A stretch of 64,000 bases of DNA from Denitromonas halophila (GTDB lineage: Bacteria; Pseudomonadota; Gammaproteobacteria; Burkholderiales; Rhodocyclaceae), in assembly GCF_007625155.1 (NCBI RefSeq), contig NZ_VMNK01000015.1:1-64000 (forward strand), given 5' to 3'. Positions 17,725 to 28,258 of this stretch are shown one piece after another; the first letter of the stretch is position 1, and the number at the start of each line of letters is the position of its first letter. The translations under genes and the position numbers were made by a program. The notes beneath the pieces are model-generated. The model saw only the letters and a program-made list of their open reading frames with translations. It did no database searches and was not told the DNA's origin.

Positions 17725-19095
17725 TCAGGCTTCCAGCGTCTCGATCTGCGGCGCGAAGGCCTCGCGCGGCACGAAGACCGAGGTCGAGTTCATCAAGGGC
17801 GTGACATGGGTGCGCACCCCGCCGCCGCCCGCCGGCCCGGCGGTGTAGAGCGCTTCGACTTCCTGCAGGGCACGCTCGACGTCACGGCGCTCGGCGCCCG
17901 ACACGGCCAGGCGGACGCGCACGTCGTCGATCTCGCGCGCGGGGCACTGGTCGAGCCAGCGCCCGTCGGCATCGTTGAACACGCTGGCGACGCCGATCAG
18001 GTCGAAATGACGTTCGACCGCCAAGGCAAGCGCCGACAGTCGCTCGCGCAGGATATCGATGGCGAGCAGGCCGCGTGCGCGGCAGTTGGGGCCGGCGTAG
18101 GAGATCTCGCCTTCGCCCAGCCAGCCGCCATCGAAGCAGACCGTGCCCTTGAGCGTGGCTGGCCGCGGTTTGCCGGCCGCGCCGGTGACCCGGACCCGGT
18201 CCGGCCCGACCTGCTCGACCGTGACGCCGGACAGGTCGAGCGTGACGTCGGGCGTCAGGTAGGCCGAGGGGTCGTGGATCTCGTACAGGATCTGCTCCTT
18301 GACCGTGCGTTCCGAGACCATGCCACCGGTGCCCGACGGCTTGCCGATGACGAGGGCGCCGTCGGCCGCGATCTCGGCGATCGGGTAGCCCACCGCGGCC
18401 AGGTTCGGCACATCCTTGACCCCGGGGTCGGCGAAATAGCCGCCGGTGACCTGTGCGCCGCATTCGAGCAGATGGCCGGCGAGCACGCCCGCCGCGAGCC
18501 GGTCCCAGTCGTCCCAGCGCCAGCCGAAGTGATGCACCAGCGGGCCGAGCGCCAGCGCCGGATCGGCCACGCGGCCGGTTACCACTACGTCTGCACCCGC
18601 GGCGAGCGCCTGGGCAATACCTTGGGCGCCGAGGTAGACGTTGGCCGACACCAGGCTCGATCGTGCGATCTGCGTGGGCGGGCTGAACGGCATGGCGAGC
18701 AGTTCGTCGGCGCGCATGCGGCCGAGCAGATCGTCGCCGGTGACGGCCATGACCTTGATCGGGCCGCAATCGAGCGTAGTCGCCAGCTGGAGGATGCGTC
18801 GTGCCGCGGCGGCCGGATTGGCGGCTCCGAAATTGCCAATGATGGGGATGCGGTGGGCCACGCAGTCGGCCAGCACTGGGGCCAGCAACTCCGCCAGCGT
18901 CGTCAGGTAGCCGCCCTCGACATCTTGACGACGGCGCAGCTGCGCCAGGGCCAGCGTGCGCTCGGCCAGGGTCTCGAAGATCAGGCAGGCGGGTTTGCCT
19001 TGCGCGATCAGTTCCCTGACGACCGGCAGGGCCGCGTCCAGACGGTCACCGGCAAAGCCGGCGCCGCAGCCGATCAGTAGCGATTCCTTGGGCAA
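17725..19095 (-). CDS. AtuA/DUF1446 family protein
   Basis: The 456-residue protein starts MPKESLLIGCGAGFAGDRLD and shows DUF1446 features: PIIGNFGAANPAAAARRIL, GADVVVTGRVADPALALGPL and YFADPGVKDVPNLAAVGYPI. AtuA is required for acyclic terpene use in Pseudomonas, but many homologues sit in other acid-degradation clusters and the reaction is not well defined. It heads a leftward operon with the small AtuA-like subunit, the TAXI receptor and the TRAP permease. It is divergent from a LysR gene with 93 bp between starts. Confidence 0.8.
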   Translation of the reverse strand: MPKESLLIGCGAGFAGDRLDAALPVVRELIAQGKPACLIFETLAERTLALAQLRRRQDVEGGYLTTLAELLAPVLADCVAHRIPIIGNFGAANPAAAARRILQLATTLDCGPIKVMAVTGDDLLGRMRADELLAMPFSPPTQIARSSLVSANVYLGAQGIAQALAAGADVVVTGRVADPALALGPLVHHFGWRWDDWDRLAAGVLAGHLLECGAQVTGGYFADPGVKDVPNLAAVGYPIAEIAADGALVIGKPSGTGGMVSERTVKEQILYEIHDPSAYLTPDVTLDLSGVTVEQVGPDRVRVTGAAGKPRPATLKGTVCFDGGWLGEGEISYAGPNCRARGLLAIDILRERLSALALAVERHFDLIGVASVFNDADGRWLDQCPAREIDDVRVRLAVSGAERRDVERALQEVEALYTAGPAGGGGVRTHVTPLMNSTSVFVPREAFAPQIETLEA

Positions 19096-19188
19096 GTCCT
19101 CACCCCTTCGAAGTGCGATTGACGCGATGGGGTGATTGAAGCAAAGTCGCCTATATAAAACAATTTTAATGATTGCATAGGTTTATTT

Positions 19189-20100
19189 ATGGCACGAATA
19201 AATCTCGACATGCGCCAGCTTCAAGCCCTGGTGGCGATCGCGGAGGAGGGCACCTTCTCCGCCGCCGCCAGCCGGATCTGCTTGTCGCAACCGGCGCTCA
19301 GCTTGCTCGTCAAGCAACTGGAAGAGGTGCTGGCGTTGAAGCTCTTTCACCGGACGACGCGCAAGGTTGAACTGACACCCGCCGGCCATGAAATGCTTCA
19401 AACGGCACGCCGGGTCCTCGGAGAGATCGACGAGGGGCTGAGTCAGCTTCACGACTATGCGGACTGCCGTCGGGGTCGGGTGACCGTGGCGGCGTTGCCG
19501 TCCCTCGCGTCGGGCTTGTTGGCCGAGGCGGTCGCAAGCTTCCGCCGCGAGTATCGCAACGTACGGGTAGTGATCCGGGATGGTGTCGCGGATGTGGTCG
19601 TCGAGTCGCTCAAAACCGGTGAAGCGGATTTTGCGCTGGGTTTCGCGGTCCCCGGCGAGGACGATCTGATCGCGACCGAGTTGCTGACGGACACCTTGGT
19701 GGCCGTCGTTCAAAAGGGGAAATTCAAGGCGACACGCAAGGCGCTGGCCTGGTCCGAACTGGCCGACCAGCCCTTGATCGCCATGGCACGGGGCACCAGT
19801 ATTCGCCGTCTCACGGATTCGGCGTTCGGACAGATCGGATTGGATCCGGTGCCGGCCTACGAGGTATCGTTCATGAGCACCGCGATGGCCCTTGTCGAGA
19901 ACGGCGAAGGCAATGCCGTCCTGCCCTCGAGCGCTTTGCCAGCGGTGTTTGCCGGCGCGCTACAGCGTTTGGCGTTGAATGCGCCACGTGTCGAGCGCCG
20001 GATCTGCATTCTTGAGCGCAAAGGCAGACAGAGGTCGCCCGCTGCCGAGCAGATGATCGGCCATTTGCTGAATCTCGCGGCGCACAACGATGGCGCATGA
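19189..20100 (+). CDS. LysR family transcriptional regulator
   Basis: The 303-residue protein has an N-terminal winged helix-turn-helix (residues 5-65, MRQLQALVAIAEEGTFSAAA) and a periplasmic-binding-protein-like effector domain from about residue 93. It is divergent from the AtuA-TAXI operon with a short 93-bp intergenic region, the standard arrangement for a LysR regulator of the neighbouring operon. The effector is unknown but is probably the imported substrate or a breakdown product. Confidence 0.87.
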   Translation: MARINLDMRQLQALVAIAEEGTFSAAASRICLSQPALSLLVKQLEEVLALKLFHRTTRKVELTPAGHEMLQTARRVLGEIDEGLSQLHDYADCRRGRVTVAALPSLASGLLAEAVASFRREYRNVRVVIRDGVADVVVESLKTGEADFALGFAVPGEDDLIATELLTDTLVAVVQKGKFKATRKALAWSELADQPLIAMARGTSIRRLTDSAFGQIGLDPVPAYEVSFMSTAMALVENGEGNAVLPSSALPAVFAGALQRLALNAPRVERRICILERKGRQRSPAAEQMIGHLLNLAAHNDGA

Positions 20101-20236
20101 GCGTTTTAGCGGCGTGGCCTTCGGGGCTGCTTGAGCGGGCTGGGGAAACCCGACATTGCGCGGGGGCATGCGTTCAGCGTGGTGGTATGCCGGCGGTTTG
20201 TTCTATACCCAGGTGAATGTAGACAAACGAAAGCAT

Positions 20237-20276
20237 AAAAAAAACCAGAAAATCTGATTTCAGATTTTCTGGTTTT
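20237..20276 (-). terminator. Intrinsic terminator of ssrA (possibly bidirectional)
   Basis: The extended stem is stated as coordinates 20241-20257 pairing with 20260-20276 across a 2-base loop, core CCAGAAAATCTGA. On the minus strand it is followed by a run of eight T residues, which places it after tmRNA. On the plus strand a shorter T run follows, so it could also stop transcription from the LysR gene. Confidence 0.85.
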
Positions 20277-20299
20277 GTCCGGATGTTCCGGAAAGTGTG

Positions 20300-20675
20300 T
20301 GGTGGAGCCGGGGGGAATCGAACCCCCGTCCGCAAGCCCTCCACAATGAGCTCTACATACTTGTCCCGTCTATTTGGATTTAATCACGGGGGTTGGCCGA
20401 CGGACGGGCCGTCCCGCAACGAGTTACCTTGGTTTTAGGAGATGCGCCAAGTAACCCGACGCATCCACGAGTTCCTGTAAATGACACTGCAAGAAAGGAT
20501 TTTCACCCCATCATCCGACCCAGGAACCTGTCGGGGCAGCGCCCACCGGGATTAAGCGGCGAGTGCGAAACGCTTGTCGTTGGCGTTTAGTTTGTTTCCA
20601 GCTGATTTACGAGGTAACTGGACCTCGGTATGCACTCAATTGCTTTGCGACCCACGTCGAAGCCAAGTCGGCCCC
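20300..20675 (-). ncRNA. ssrA: Transfer-messenger RNA (tmRNA)
   Basis: The 5' end GGGGCCGACTTGGCTTCGAC and the 3' tRNA-like end closing in CGGCTCCACCA form the tmRNA acceptor stem (20300-20310 with 20669-20675). The T-arm GGTTCGATTCC-type sequence lies near 20310-20330. The resume frame at 20584 down to 20552 reads ANDKRFALAA followed by TAA, a betaproteobacterial-type proteolysis tag. The RNA rescues stalled ribosomes together with SmpB. Length is about 376 nt, normal for the family. Confidence 0.95.
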
Positions 20676-20684
20676 TTGAAGTGC

Positions 20685-20713
20685 TATATGGGAACGGTAG
20701 CCCCAGACTTCAA
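20685..20713 (-). promoter_or_regulatory. ssrA: Candidate sigma-70 promoter of ssrA
   Basis: On the minus strand TTGAAG (20708-20713) and CATATA (20685-20690) are separated by 17 bp, with the -10 box about 10 bp before the tmRNA 5' end. Matches are partial but spacing and position are right. Confidence 0.55.
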
Positions 20714-20724
20714 GCCCCTGCAGT

Positions 20725-21387
20725 TTAGCATGAGTCTTGAAGTCGAACGTGAAGTAGCGCTTCAGGCGTGTCGACGATCCAGTCGGCGCCCCATGTTTCG
20801 ATCGGGTGGTCGACCCCCAGATACCCCCAATTGGCGGCGGCGGTAGGCATACCGGCGGCTTTTCCGGCGGTGATGTCTCGCAGGTCGTCACCGACGTAGA
20901 GAGTTCTGGCGGGGGAGACGTTCAGCGCCTGGCAGGCAAACAGGAGGCTGTCCGGGGCGGGTTTGGGGTTTGGGGTGGTGTCGCCACTGACAACGCAGGC
21001 TGCGCGCGATCCCAGCGGGAGTGCATTGACGAGCGGCTCGGTGAAGCGCCTGGGTTTGTTTGTGACGATGCCCCATGGCGTACCCGCGGCTTCAAGGGCG
21101 AAGATCAGTGTTTCGATGCCAGGGAAGAGTCTGGACCCGACGCACAGGGCGTTGGCGTAGTGGGTCAGGAAGCGCTTCGCAAGCTCGGGGAATTGGGTGG
21201 AGTCGGGGGTGACGCCGTAACCGATACGCAGCATGCCCCGGGTGCCGGATGAAGTGTGGGGTCGGAGTGTCGCGAGTGGCAGTACTGGCAGGCCGTCTTC
21301 GGCCAGCAGTACGTTGAGCGCGCCCCCGAGATCGGGCGCCGTATCGGCAAATGTGCCGTCGAGGTCGAACAGGACGGCCTCAAACAT
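20725..21387 (-). CDS. HAD-family phosphatase (Gph/MupP type)
   Basis: The 220-residue HAD-IA phosphatase has motif [10 protein letters not shown] (residues 8-16), motif II/III regions IVTNKP and NPKPAPD, and motif [10 protein letters not shown]. Both phosphoglycolate phosphatase (Gph) and N-acetylmuramate-6-phosphate phosphatase (MupP) share this layout. The gene overlaps the end of ubiG by 8 bp, the neighbourhood in which mupP occurs in pseudomonads, so a cell-wall recycling role is possible. Motif I has FA where LV or LL is usual. Substrate cannot be decided from sequence. Confidence 0.8.
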   Translation of the reverse strand: MFEAVLFDLDGTFADTAPDLGGALNVLLAEDGLPVLPLATLRPHTSSGTRGMLRIGYGVTPDSTQFPELAKRFLTHYANALCVGSRLFPGIETLIFALEAAGTPWGIVTNKPRRFTEPLVNALPLGSRAACVVSGDTTPNPKPAPDSLLFACQALNVSPARTLYVGDDLRDITAGKAAGMPTAAANWGYLGVDHPIETWGADWIVDTPEALLHVRLQDSC

Positions 21388-22075
21388 GGCGCCGGGTGTG
21401 CATCAGGTAGTTGACGTCGGTGTCCTTGCTGAGGGCGTAGGCGCGTGTCAGCGGGTTGTAGGTCAGGCCAGTCAGTTCGCCAAGCGCCAGGTCGTTTGAT
21501 CGGCAGTGCCGAGCCAGTTCCGAGGGTTTGATGAATTTTGCGTAGTCGTGCGTGCCCCGCGGGAGCATGCGGAGGAGATACTCGGCGCCGATGATGGACA
21601 GCAGATAGGATTTCGGATTGCGGTTGAGCGTCGAAAAAAACACATGGCCGCCGGGCTTGACGAGCGTGGCGCATGCTTTGACGATGCTGGCCGGGTCGGG
21701 GACGTGCTCGAGCATTTCCAGGCAGGTGACGGCGTCGAACTGGGCGGGCATTTCGAGTGCCATTGCTTCGGCACTGATGAGCCGATAGTCGACGTTGAGG
21801 CCGGATTCGTGGAGATGGAGTTTGGCGACGCTGAGTGCTTTTTCTCCGAGGTCGATTCCGGTGACTTGGGCGCCACGCGCTGCCATGCCTTCGGAGAGCA
21901 GGCCGCCTCCACAACCGACATCCAGCACGACTTTGCCTTGCAGGGGGAAGAGGCTGTCGATCCAGTCCAGGCGTAGCGGATTGATTTCGTGGAGCGGTCT
22001 GAACTCCGATTCGGGATCCCACCAGTGGTGGGCCATGTCGCCGAATTTTTGAAGTTCGGAGGGGTCTGCGTTCAT
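21380..22075 (-). CDS. ubiG: Ubiquinone biosynthesis O-methyltransferase UbiG
   Basis: The 231-residue SAM-dependent methyltransferase has its glycine-rich motif at [16 protein letters not shown] and the family-specific start [19 protein letters not shown]. The start at 22075 ([11 protein letters not shown]) fits the usual family length. UbiG performs both O-methylation steps of ubiquinone synthesis at the inner membrane. The gene overlaps the HAD phosphatase gene by 8 bp. Confidence 0.92.
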   Translation of the reverse strand: MNADPSELQKFGDMAHHWWDPESEFRPLHEINPLRLDWIDSLFPLQGKVVLDVGCGGGLLSEGMAARGAQVTGIDLGEKALSVAKLHLHESGLNVDYRLISAEAMALEMPAQFDAVTCLEMLEHVPDPASIVKACATLVKPGGHVFFSTLNRNPKSYLLSIIGAEYLLRMLPRGTHDYAKFIKPSELARHCRSNDLALGELTGLTYNPLTRAYALSKDTDVNYLMHTRRHV

Positions 22076-22123
22076 GGCGAAAGGCTTGCGAAATATAGGG
22101 TGGCGAAACGATAGCATGAAAAG

Positions 22124-22151
22124 AAAAAGCCCCGCGGTTGCGGGGCTTTTT
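22124..22151 (-). terminator. Intrinsic terminator after ompA-family gene
   Basis: AAAAAGCCCCGC and GCGGGGCTTTTT form a strong stem with a short loop between the OmpA-family gene and ubiG. The U-rich tail on the minus strand fits termination of the OmpA-family transcript. Confidence 0.85.
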
Positions 22152-22169
22152 CAGTCGAAGCGGGCTAAA

Positions 22170-22886
22170 TTACTTGGAGCCGATAACTTCGATCTCAACG
22201 CGACGATCCGGCTGCAGGCAGTCGATCAGGGCCTTGCGGCTCTTCTGGTTGCAGTTGGTGGTCACGGGCTGGGATTCGCCCTTGCCTTCGGTGTAAACAC
22301 GGTTGGCTTCAACACCTTTGCTGACCAGGTACTGCTTGACAGCAGCAGCACGCTTCTCGGACAGCTTCTGGTTGTAAGAAGCGGAACCCAGACGGTCGGT
22401 GTGACCAACAGCCAGGATCACTTCCAGCTTCAGCGAACCGGCTTCAGCAGCCAGTTTGTCCAGCTTGCCTTTGCCTTCTGCTTTCAGGACGGCCTTGTCG
22501 AAGTCGAACAGCGCATCAGCGGCCAGTTTGACCTTGTTTGCAGTGGGCTTGGGTGCCGGCGCCGGAGCGGCCATGGGCTTGGCAGCGGCAGCCATCGGGG
22601 CTACGCACTTGTCTTTCGGGACGATGTCGCCATCACACCCGCAGCCAACCGGGAACTCGCCAGCCAGGACGCTGGAAGCGGCAGCCGGGCTCCAGTAGCC
22701 TGTGCGCCAGCACAGGTTGGTGCCACTGCGGGCAACGACGTTACGACCGTCGATCACGTAGGGGATGTCACCTTGGCCAGTCACTGTGATGTCACCGTGG
22801 TTGTCGGCCATGACTGCCGACGCGGAGACACTAAGTGCGGCAGCGGCGGCCGCCATGATGAGATGCTTTTTCATTTGTTTGATCAT
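22170..22886 (-). CDS. OmpA-family outer membrane/peptidoglycan-binding protein
   Basis: The start at 22886 follows a GAGGAA ribosome binding site. The 238-residue protein has a signal peptide (cleavage after VMA, near residue 27), a middle region with four or more cysteines (NLCWRTGYW, VGCGCDGD, DKCVAP), an Ala/Pro linker near residues 96-112, and a C-terminal OmpA domain. That domain contains VGHTDRLGSASYNQKLSEKR and ends in RRVEIEVIG, the peptidoglycan-binding fold. There is no N-terminal eight-stranded barrel, so it is a short cell-envelope tether rather than classical OmpA. Confidence 0.85.
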   Translation of the reverse strand: MIKQMKKHLIMAAAAAALSVSASAVMADNHGDITVTGQGDIPYVIDGRNVVARSGTNLCWRTGYWSPAAASSVLAGEFPVGCGCDGDIVPKDKCVAPMAAAAKPMAAPAPAPKPTANKVKLAADALFDFDKAVLKAEGKGKLDKLAAEAGSLKLEVILAVGHTDRLGSASYNQKLSEKRAAAVKQYLVSKGVEANRVYTEGKGESQPVTTNCNQKSRKALIDCLQPDRRVEIEVIGSK

Positions 22887-22945
22887 ATGTTCCTCGTCAC
22901 AGGGCAAGGTTGAACGGTGAAAGTTCCGCGGTCTTTGTCGCGGTA

Positions 22946-24271
22946 CTAGTCGAAACGACTACCGACCTTATTCTGCCATACGCGTGCAACGCCAAGCAAT
23001 TCATTGTCTGCTTTTTGCAACACTTGTTTATTGGAAACACGCGCCTGTCCAGCAATCCAGACGTCCGACACATGTTCGCGGCCTGCGCAATATACAAGAT
23101 GTGAGGCGGGGTCAAAGCAGGGTTGTGTTTCAAATGGTGACAGATCGACGGCGCAGAGGTCGGCCCACTTGCCAACTTCGATGCTGCCGATGTCGTTTTC
23201 CAGCCCCAGGGCCTTGGCGCCATGCTGTGTCGCCATGCGCAAGGCGGTTTTCGCCGGGATGGCGGCGGCGTCCTGTGTGCTGACTTTGGCGAGCAGCGCG
23301 GCCATGCGCATTTCCTGGAAGATGTCGAGCCGGTTGTTGCTGGCGGCGCCGTCGGTGCCCAGCCCGATTGGAATGCCGTGGGCGAGTGCGGCGGCCACCG
23401 GGGCGATGCCGGAGGCGAGCTTCATATTGGAGGTGGGGCAGTGCGCGAGGGCGCAGCCGTGTCGTGCGAGTGTCTCGATTTCGCTCGGCGTGAGATGCAC
23501 GGCATGGACGCCGATGAGTTGGCTTTCGACCAAGCCGAGGCGGGCCAGGCGTTCGAGCGGGCGTTCGCCGTATTGTTTGAGGCTGTCTTCGATTTCCTGC
23601 GCAGTTTCGTGAATGTGAATATGAATCGGCAGGTCCAGCTCGTTGGACAGGCTGACGATGCGCGAAAAGGTGGTGTCGGAGACGGTGTAGGGGGCGTGGG
23701 GTGCCAAAGCGAATCGCACCAGCGGGTTGCCTCGCCAGGCGTCGCGCGCAGCGAGTCCTTTGCTGAGGTATTCGTCGGCGCTGGCGGCGTAGGAGGTCGG
23801 GAAATCGATGGCGGTAATGCCGATGACGCAGCGCATGCCCAAAGCGTCGAAGGAGGCGGCCGCAGCGTCGGGGTAGAAGTACATTTCATTGCAGGTGGTG
23901 ATGCCTCCGCGCAGCATCTCTGCCGCGGCCAGCAGGGTGCCGTCGCGAACGAAGGCCGGGCTGACGTGTTGGGCCTCGGTGGGCCAGATCGCCGTTTGCA
24001 GCCAGGTCATCAGGGGCAGGTCGTCGGCAATGCCGCGCATGAGTGTCATGGCGGCGTGTGTGTGCAGGTTGATCAGGCCCGGGATGAGCACATGATCGGG
24101 CAGGCGGGTTTCGGTGGTGGCGTGGTAACGCTCCCGCGCAATATTGCTGGGCAGAACGGCAACGATACGCCCCTTGTGTATTGCGATGCTGTGATGTTCC
24201 AGCGTGGCGTCGGTGGCGTCGACGGGGATTACCCAGCGGGCGCTGATCAGCAGGTCGACCTGTTCGCTCAT
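22946..24271 (-). CDS. mtaD: 5-methylthioadenosine/S-adenosylhomocysteine deaminase (TRZ/ATZ family)
   Basis: The 441-residue amidohydrolase has metal-binding H70 and H72 in LINLHTHAAMTLMRG, further metal or catalytic residues in HAPYTVSD and HIHIHETAQE, and D in GLGTDGAASNN. Members deaminate MTA or SAH to inosine derivatives for methionine and purine salvage. It is monocistronic here, ending 59 bp before the OmpA-family gene start. Other adenosine- or triazine-type substrates are possible in this family. Confidence 0.82.
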   Translation of the reverse strand: MSEQVDLLISARWVIPVDATDATLEHHSIAIHKGRIVAVLPSNIARERYHATTETRLPDHVLIPGLINLHTHAAMTLMRGIADDLPLMTWLQTAIWPTEAQHVSPAFVRDGTLLAAAEMLRGGITTCNEMYFYPDAAAASFDALGMRCVIGITAIDFPTSYAASADEYLSKGLAARDAWRGNPLVRFALAPHAPYTVSDTTFSRIVSLSNELDLPIHIHIHETAQEIEDSLKQYGERPLERLARLGLVESQLIGVHAVHLTPSEIETLARHGCALAHCPTSNMKLASGIAPVAAALAHGIPIGLGTDGAASNNRLDIFQEMRMAALLAKVSTQDAAAIPAKTALRMATQHGAKALGLENDIGSIEVGKWADLCAVDLSPFETQPCFDPASHLVYCAGREHVSDVWIAGQARVSNKQVLQKADNELLGVARVWQNKVGSRFD

Positions 24272-24485
24272 GGCGTCTGTTCGCTCAGGGATTGATGAGT
24301 GGAGGTGGCATTCAAGCCCGGTGATCGATAAAGATCAAGTCGGCCGCGCCGCGCCGGGGTGGGGTCGTGTTGGGGGTCTGTGCTCTTAGGTGGTGTGACG
24401 TCGCTGTCAGAGGGGGAGAAGGCGGGGCGTGACGTGGTAAGATTTCCCTCTTTTGAATGCCGCCTTTTCAGGCCCGCTGACAGCC

Positions 24486-27161
24486 ATGGATCAATTCGCA
24501 AAAGAGACCCTTCCGATCAGCCTTGAGGAAGAGATGCGTCATGCCTACCTCGATTACGCGATGAGCGTGATCGTGGGGCGGGCGCTGCCGGATGCCAGGG
24601 ACGGTCTCAAGCCGGTGCACCGGCGCGTGTTGTTTGCCATGCATGAGGCCAACAATGCCTGGAACCGGCCCTATGTGAAGTGTGCGCGGGTGGTTGGTGA
24701 GGTGATGGGTAAGTATCACCCGCACGGCGACTCGGCCATTTACGATACGCTGGTCCGCATGGCGCAGAATTTTTCGCTGCGTTACATGCTGGTCGATGGT
24801 CAGGGTAACTTCGGCTCCATTGATGGCGACAATGCGGCGGCCATGCGATACACCGAGTGTCGTCAGGCGCGCGTGGCCAGTGAGTTGCTGTCGGATATCG
24901 ATAAAGAGACGGTCAATTTCGTCCCCAACTACGATGGCAAGGAACGCGAGCCGGCGGTGCTGCCCGCGCGGATCCCGAACCTGCTGATCAATGGTTCGTC
25001 GGGTATCGCCGTGGGCATGGCGACCAACATTCCGCCGCACAACCTGCGCGAGGTGATCGATGCCTGCCTGTTGTTGCTGAATGAGCCGGACACCGATATT
25101 GAAGCGCTGATTAAGATCGTCAAGGCGCCGGACTTCCCGACGGCCGCTCTGATTTACGGTCTTTCCGGCGTGCATGATGGTTACCGCACCGGTCGCGGCC
25201 GGGTGGTGATGCGGGCGCGGACGCACTTCGAAGATCTGGAACGCGGCAATCGTCAGGCGATCATCGTCGATGAGATGCCCTACCAGGTGAACAAGCGCTC
25301 GGTGCTTGAGCGTATCGCCGAGCTGGTTAACGAGAAAAAGATCGAAGGCATCTCCGAGATCCGCGACGAGTCGGACAAGTCCGGCATGCGCGTGGTGATC
25401 GAGCTCAAGCGCGGCGAAGTGCCCGAGGTGGTGCTCAACAATCTGTTCAAGCAAACGCAGTTGCAGGACACCTTCGGCATGAACATGGTGGCGCTGGTCG
25501 ATGGCCGCCCGAAAGTGCTTAACCTGCATCAGCTGCTCGATTGTTTCTTGCAGCACCGCCGCGAAGTAGTCACGCGTCGCACCATTTACGAACTGCGCAA
25601 GGCCCGCGAACGCGGCCATGTGCTCGAGGGTTTGGCGGTTGCGTTGTCGAATGTGGACGAGGTGATCGCGCTGATCAAGGCGGCGCCGACGCCGGCCGAA
25701 GCCAAGCAGGGCCTGATGACCCGTATCTGGCGCTCGCCGCTGGTCGAAGAGATGCTGGCACGTGCCGTGGCCGATCGCGACAGTTTCCGCCCGGCCGGCC
25801 TGCCGCCAGAATTCGGCTTGCAGGACAATGGCTACCGCATGTCCGATGCACAGGCGCAAGCCATTCTCGAACTGCGCCTGCAGCGACTGACCGGTCTGGA
25901 GCAGGACAAGATTCTGTCGGAGTACCGCGAGGTGATGGAAACCATCTCCGATCTACTCGATATCCTGGCGCGGCCCGAGCGTGTGACCAGCATCATCGCG
26001 GAAGAGTTGGCTGCGGTTCGCGAACAATACGGCGACGAGCGCCGCTCGGAGGTCGTTATGGACACCTCCGATATCAATATAGAAGACCTGATCGCGCCTG
26101 AAGACATGGTGGTGACCTTGTCGCACACCGGCTACTTCAAGCGCCAGCGTCTGGCCGACTACCGGGCCCAGCGGCGTGGCGGTCGGGGCAAGCAGGCCAC
26201 TGCGATGAAGGACGATGACTTCATCGACCGCCTGTTCGTGGCCAACACCCACGATACGATCATGTGCTTCTCGAACCGCGGCCGCGCCTACTGGCTCAAA
26301 GTGTACGAGGTGCCCGAAGGCACGCGCAACTCGCGCGGCAAGCCGATCGTGAACCTGTTCCCGCTGTTCGAGGGCGAGAAGATCACCGCCGTGTTGCCGG
26401 TCAAAGCCTTTGATGAGGACCACTTCGTCTTCATGGCGACCTCGCGCGGCACGGTCAAGAAAACCCCGCTGTCCGACTTCTCCAACCCGCGCAAGGCCGG
26501 CATCATCGCCGTCGGGCTGGACGAGGATGATTACCTCATCGGCGTGTCAATTACCGACGGCCAGTGCGATGTGATGCTGTTCTCCGATGCGGGCAAAGCG
26601 GTGCGTTTTGTTGAAACCGATGTGCGCCCGATGGGCCGCACGGCGCGCGGCGTGCGCGGCATGATGCTCGAGTCGGGTCAGCAGGTGATCAGCATGCTGG
26701 TGGCCGACGACGAAAGCTGGTCGGTGCTCACCGCTACGGTCAATGGCTACGGCAAGCGCACCCCGATCGGCGAATACACCCGCCATGGTCGCGGTACCAA
26801 GGGCATGATTGCCATCCAGTCTTCCGAGCGTAACGGCAAGCTGGTGGGCGCCGTGCTGGTCAAACCAGAGAACGAGATCATGCTGATCTCCACCGGTGGT
26901 GTGCTGATTCGCACTAAGGTCGAGCATATTCGTGAGATGGGGCGTTCAACTCAGGGCGTGACACTGATCTCGCTCGATGACGGCACCTATCTGGCAGGCA
27001 TCGAGCCGGTGGCAGAAACCGAAGACGATGATGCGTTTTTCGATGAGGCCATGGATGTGACCGAGGGAGTCGAGGGCGCCGCAGCAGCAGTGGATGCGCC
27101 GGCCGAGACGGACGGGGCCGCTGAGGCCCCATCGGAAGACGGTGCAGACGGAGCAGAGTGA
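24486..27161 (+). CDS. gyrA: DNA gyrase subunit A
   Basis: The start at 24486 ([17 protein letters not shown]) matches the family N-terminus. The 891-residue protein has the breakage-reunion domain with catalytic Y122 in AMRYTECRQ, followed by a six-bladed C-terminal beta-pinwheel. The QRDR carries S83 and D87 (GDSAIYDTL), the residues found in quinolone-susceptible proteins. GyrA nicks and rejoins DNA to introduce negative supercoils with GyrB. An acidic, alanine-rich tail of about 45 residues ends the protein. The stop codon overlaps the serC start (TGATG). Confidence 0.97.
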   Translation: MDQFAKETLPISLEEEMRHAYLDYAMSVIVGRALPDARDGLKPVHRRVLFAMHEANNAWNRPYVKCARVVGEVMGKYHPHGDSAIYDTLVRMAQNFSLRYMLVDGQGNFGSIDGDNAAAMRYTECRQARVASELLSDIDKETVNFVPNYDGKEREPAVLPARIPNLLINGSSGIAVGMATNIPPHNLREVIDACLLLLNEPDTDIEALIKIVKAPDFPTAALIYGLSGVHDGYRTGRGRVVMRARTHFEDLERGNRQAIIVDEMPYQVNKRSVLERIAELVNEKKIEGISEIRDESDKSGMRVVIELKRGEVPEVVLNNLFKQTQLQDTFGMNMVALVDGRPKVLNLHQLLDCFLQHRREVVTRRTIYELRKARERGHVLEGLAVALSNVDEVIALIKAAPTPAEAKQGLMTRIWRSPLVEEMLARAVADRDSFRPAGLPPEFGLQDNGYRMSDAQAQAILELRLQRLTGLEQDKILSEYREVMETISDLLDILARPERVTSIIAEELAAVREQYGDERRSEVVMDTSDINIEDLIAPEDMVVTLSHTGYFKRQRLADYRAQRRGGRGKQATAMKDDDFIDRLFVANTHDTIMCFSNRGRAYWLKVYEVPEGTRNSRGKPIVNLFPLFEGEKITAVLPVKAFDEDHFVFMATSRGTVKKTPLSDFSNPRKAGIIAVGLDEDDYLIGVSITDGQCDVMLFSDAGKAVRFVETDVRPMGRTARGVRGMMLESGQQVISMLVADDESWSVLTATVNGYGKRTPIGEYTRHGRGTKGMIAIQSSERNGKLVGAVLVKPENEIMLISTGGVLIRTKVEHIREMGRSTQGVTLISLDDGTYLAGIEPVAETEDDDAFFDEAMDVTEGVEGAAAAVDAPAETDGAAEAPSEDGADGAE

Positions 27162-28258
27162 TGTCCCGCGTGTTCAATTTCAGCGCCGGTCCTGCGGCGC
27201 TGCCCGAGTCTGTGTTGCGTCGCGCGGCCGAAGAAATGCTCGACTGGCACGGCACGGGCGTGAGCGTGATGGAAATGAGCCATCGCAGCCCGGCTTTTCA
27301 GTCGATCTACGATCAGGCCGAAGCCGATCTGCGCGAGCTGCTGGCGGTGCCATCGAATTACCGCATCCTGTTCATGCAGGGCGGCGCGATTGCCGAAAAT
27401 GCGCTGGTGCCGATGAACCTGCTTGGCGACAAAGCCGGCGCCGACTATGTGGTGACCGGTTCCTGGTCGGCCAAATCTCAGAAAGAGGCGCGGCGCTATT
27501 GTGATGTGAACATCGCGGCGGCGACCGAAGCTGGCGCGTACAACACGGTGCCCGCTCTGAGCGACTGGCGCCTGTCGGACGACCCGGCCTACCTGTTTGT
27601 GTGCACCAACGAAACCATCGATGGTGTCGAGTTCGGCTTCGACCCCGATCTGCGCACCATCGGCCGCGGCGAGGTACCGGTGGTGGCTGACGTGTCGTCG
27701 CACATCCTGTCGCGCACGGTGGACGTGTCGCGCTACGGCGTGCTGTTTGGTGGCGCGCAGAAAAACATCGGGCCAGCCGGGCTGACCATCGTCATCGTGC
27801 GCGAGGATCTGCTCGGCCGTGCCCACAAGGATTGCCCGTCGGCCTTCGATTACAAGTTGGTGGCCGACAACAATTCCATGTACAACACGCCGCCGACCTA
27901 CGCGATCTACATCGCAGGTCTGGTCTTCCAGTGGCTGCGCGCCCAGGGCGGCGTTGAGGCCATTGAGGCGATCAACATCAAAAAAGCCGACCGGCTCTAT
28001 GGCTTCATCGATCAGAGCAACTTCTACCAGAACCGTATCGACCCGCGCTATCGCTCGCGTATGAATGTCCCGTTTTTCCTGGCCGATGAGTCGCGCAATG
28101 CCGCGTTTCTCGAGCAGAGCTCGGCCGCCGGTCTGGTGCAGTTGAAAGGGCATAAATCAGTCGGTGGCATGCGTGCCTCCATTTATAACGCGATGCCGAT
28201 GGCCGGCGTCGAAGCGTTGGTCGAGTTCATGCGGGACTTTGAAAGGCGGAACGGGTGA
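27161..28258 (+). CDS. serC: Phosphoserine aminotransferase
   Basis: The 365-residue class V aminotransferase has PLP lysine K201 in [11 protein letters not shown] and the N-terminal signature [12 protein letters not shown]. It converts 3-phosphohydroxypyruvate to phosphoserine and also serves pyridoxine synthesis. The start overlaps the gyrA stop codon, and its own stop overlaps the pheA start, so it opens a coupled amino-acid gene run directly behind gyrA. Confidence 0.95.
   Translation: MSRVFNFSAGPAALPESVLRRAAEEMLDWHGTGVSVMEMSHRSPAFQSIYDQAEADLRELLAVPSNYRILFMQGGAIAENALVPMNLLGDKAGADYVVTGSWSAKSQKEARRYCDVNIAAATEAGAYNTVPALSDWRLSDDPAYLFVCTNETIDGVEFGFDPDLRTIGRGEVPVVADVSSHILSRTVDVSRYGVLFGGAQKNIGPAGLTIVIVREDLLGRAHKDCPSAFDYKLVADNNSMYNTPPTYAIYIAGLVFQWLRAQGGVEAIEAINIKKADRLYGFIDQSNFYQNRIDPRYRSRMNVPFFLADESRNAAFLEQSSAAGLVQLKGHKSVGGMRASIYNAMPMAGVEALVEFMRDFERRNG

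Noticed and set aside
24732-24750. Quinolone-resistance change in gyrA
   Set aside because: The QRDR carries S83 and D87, the usual susceptible residues, so no resistance substitution is seen.
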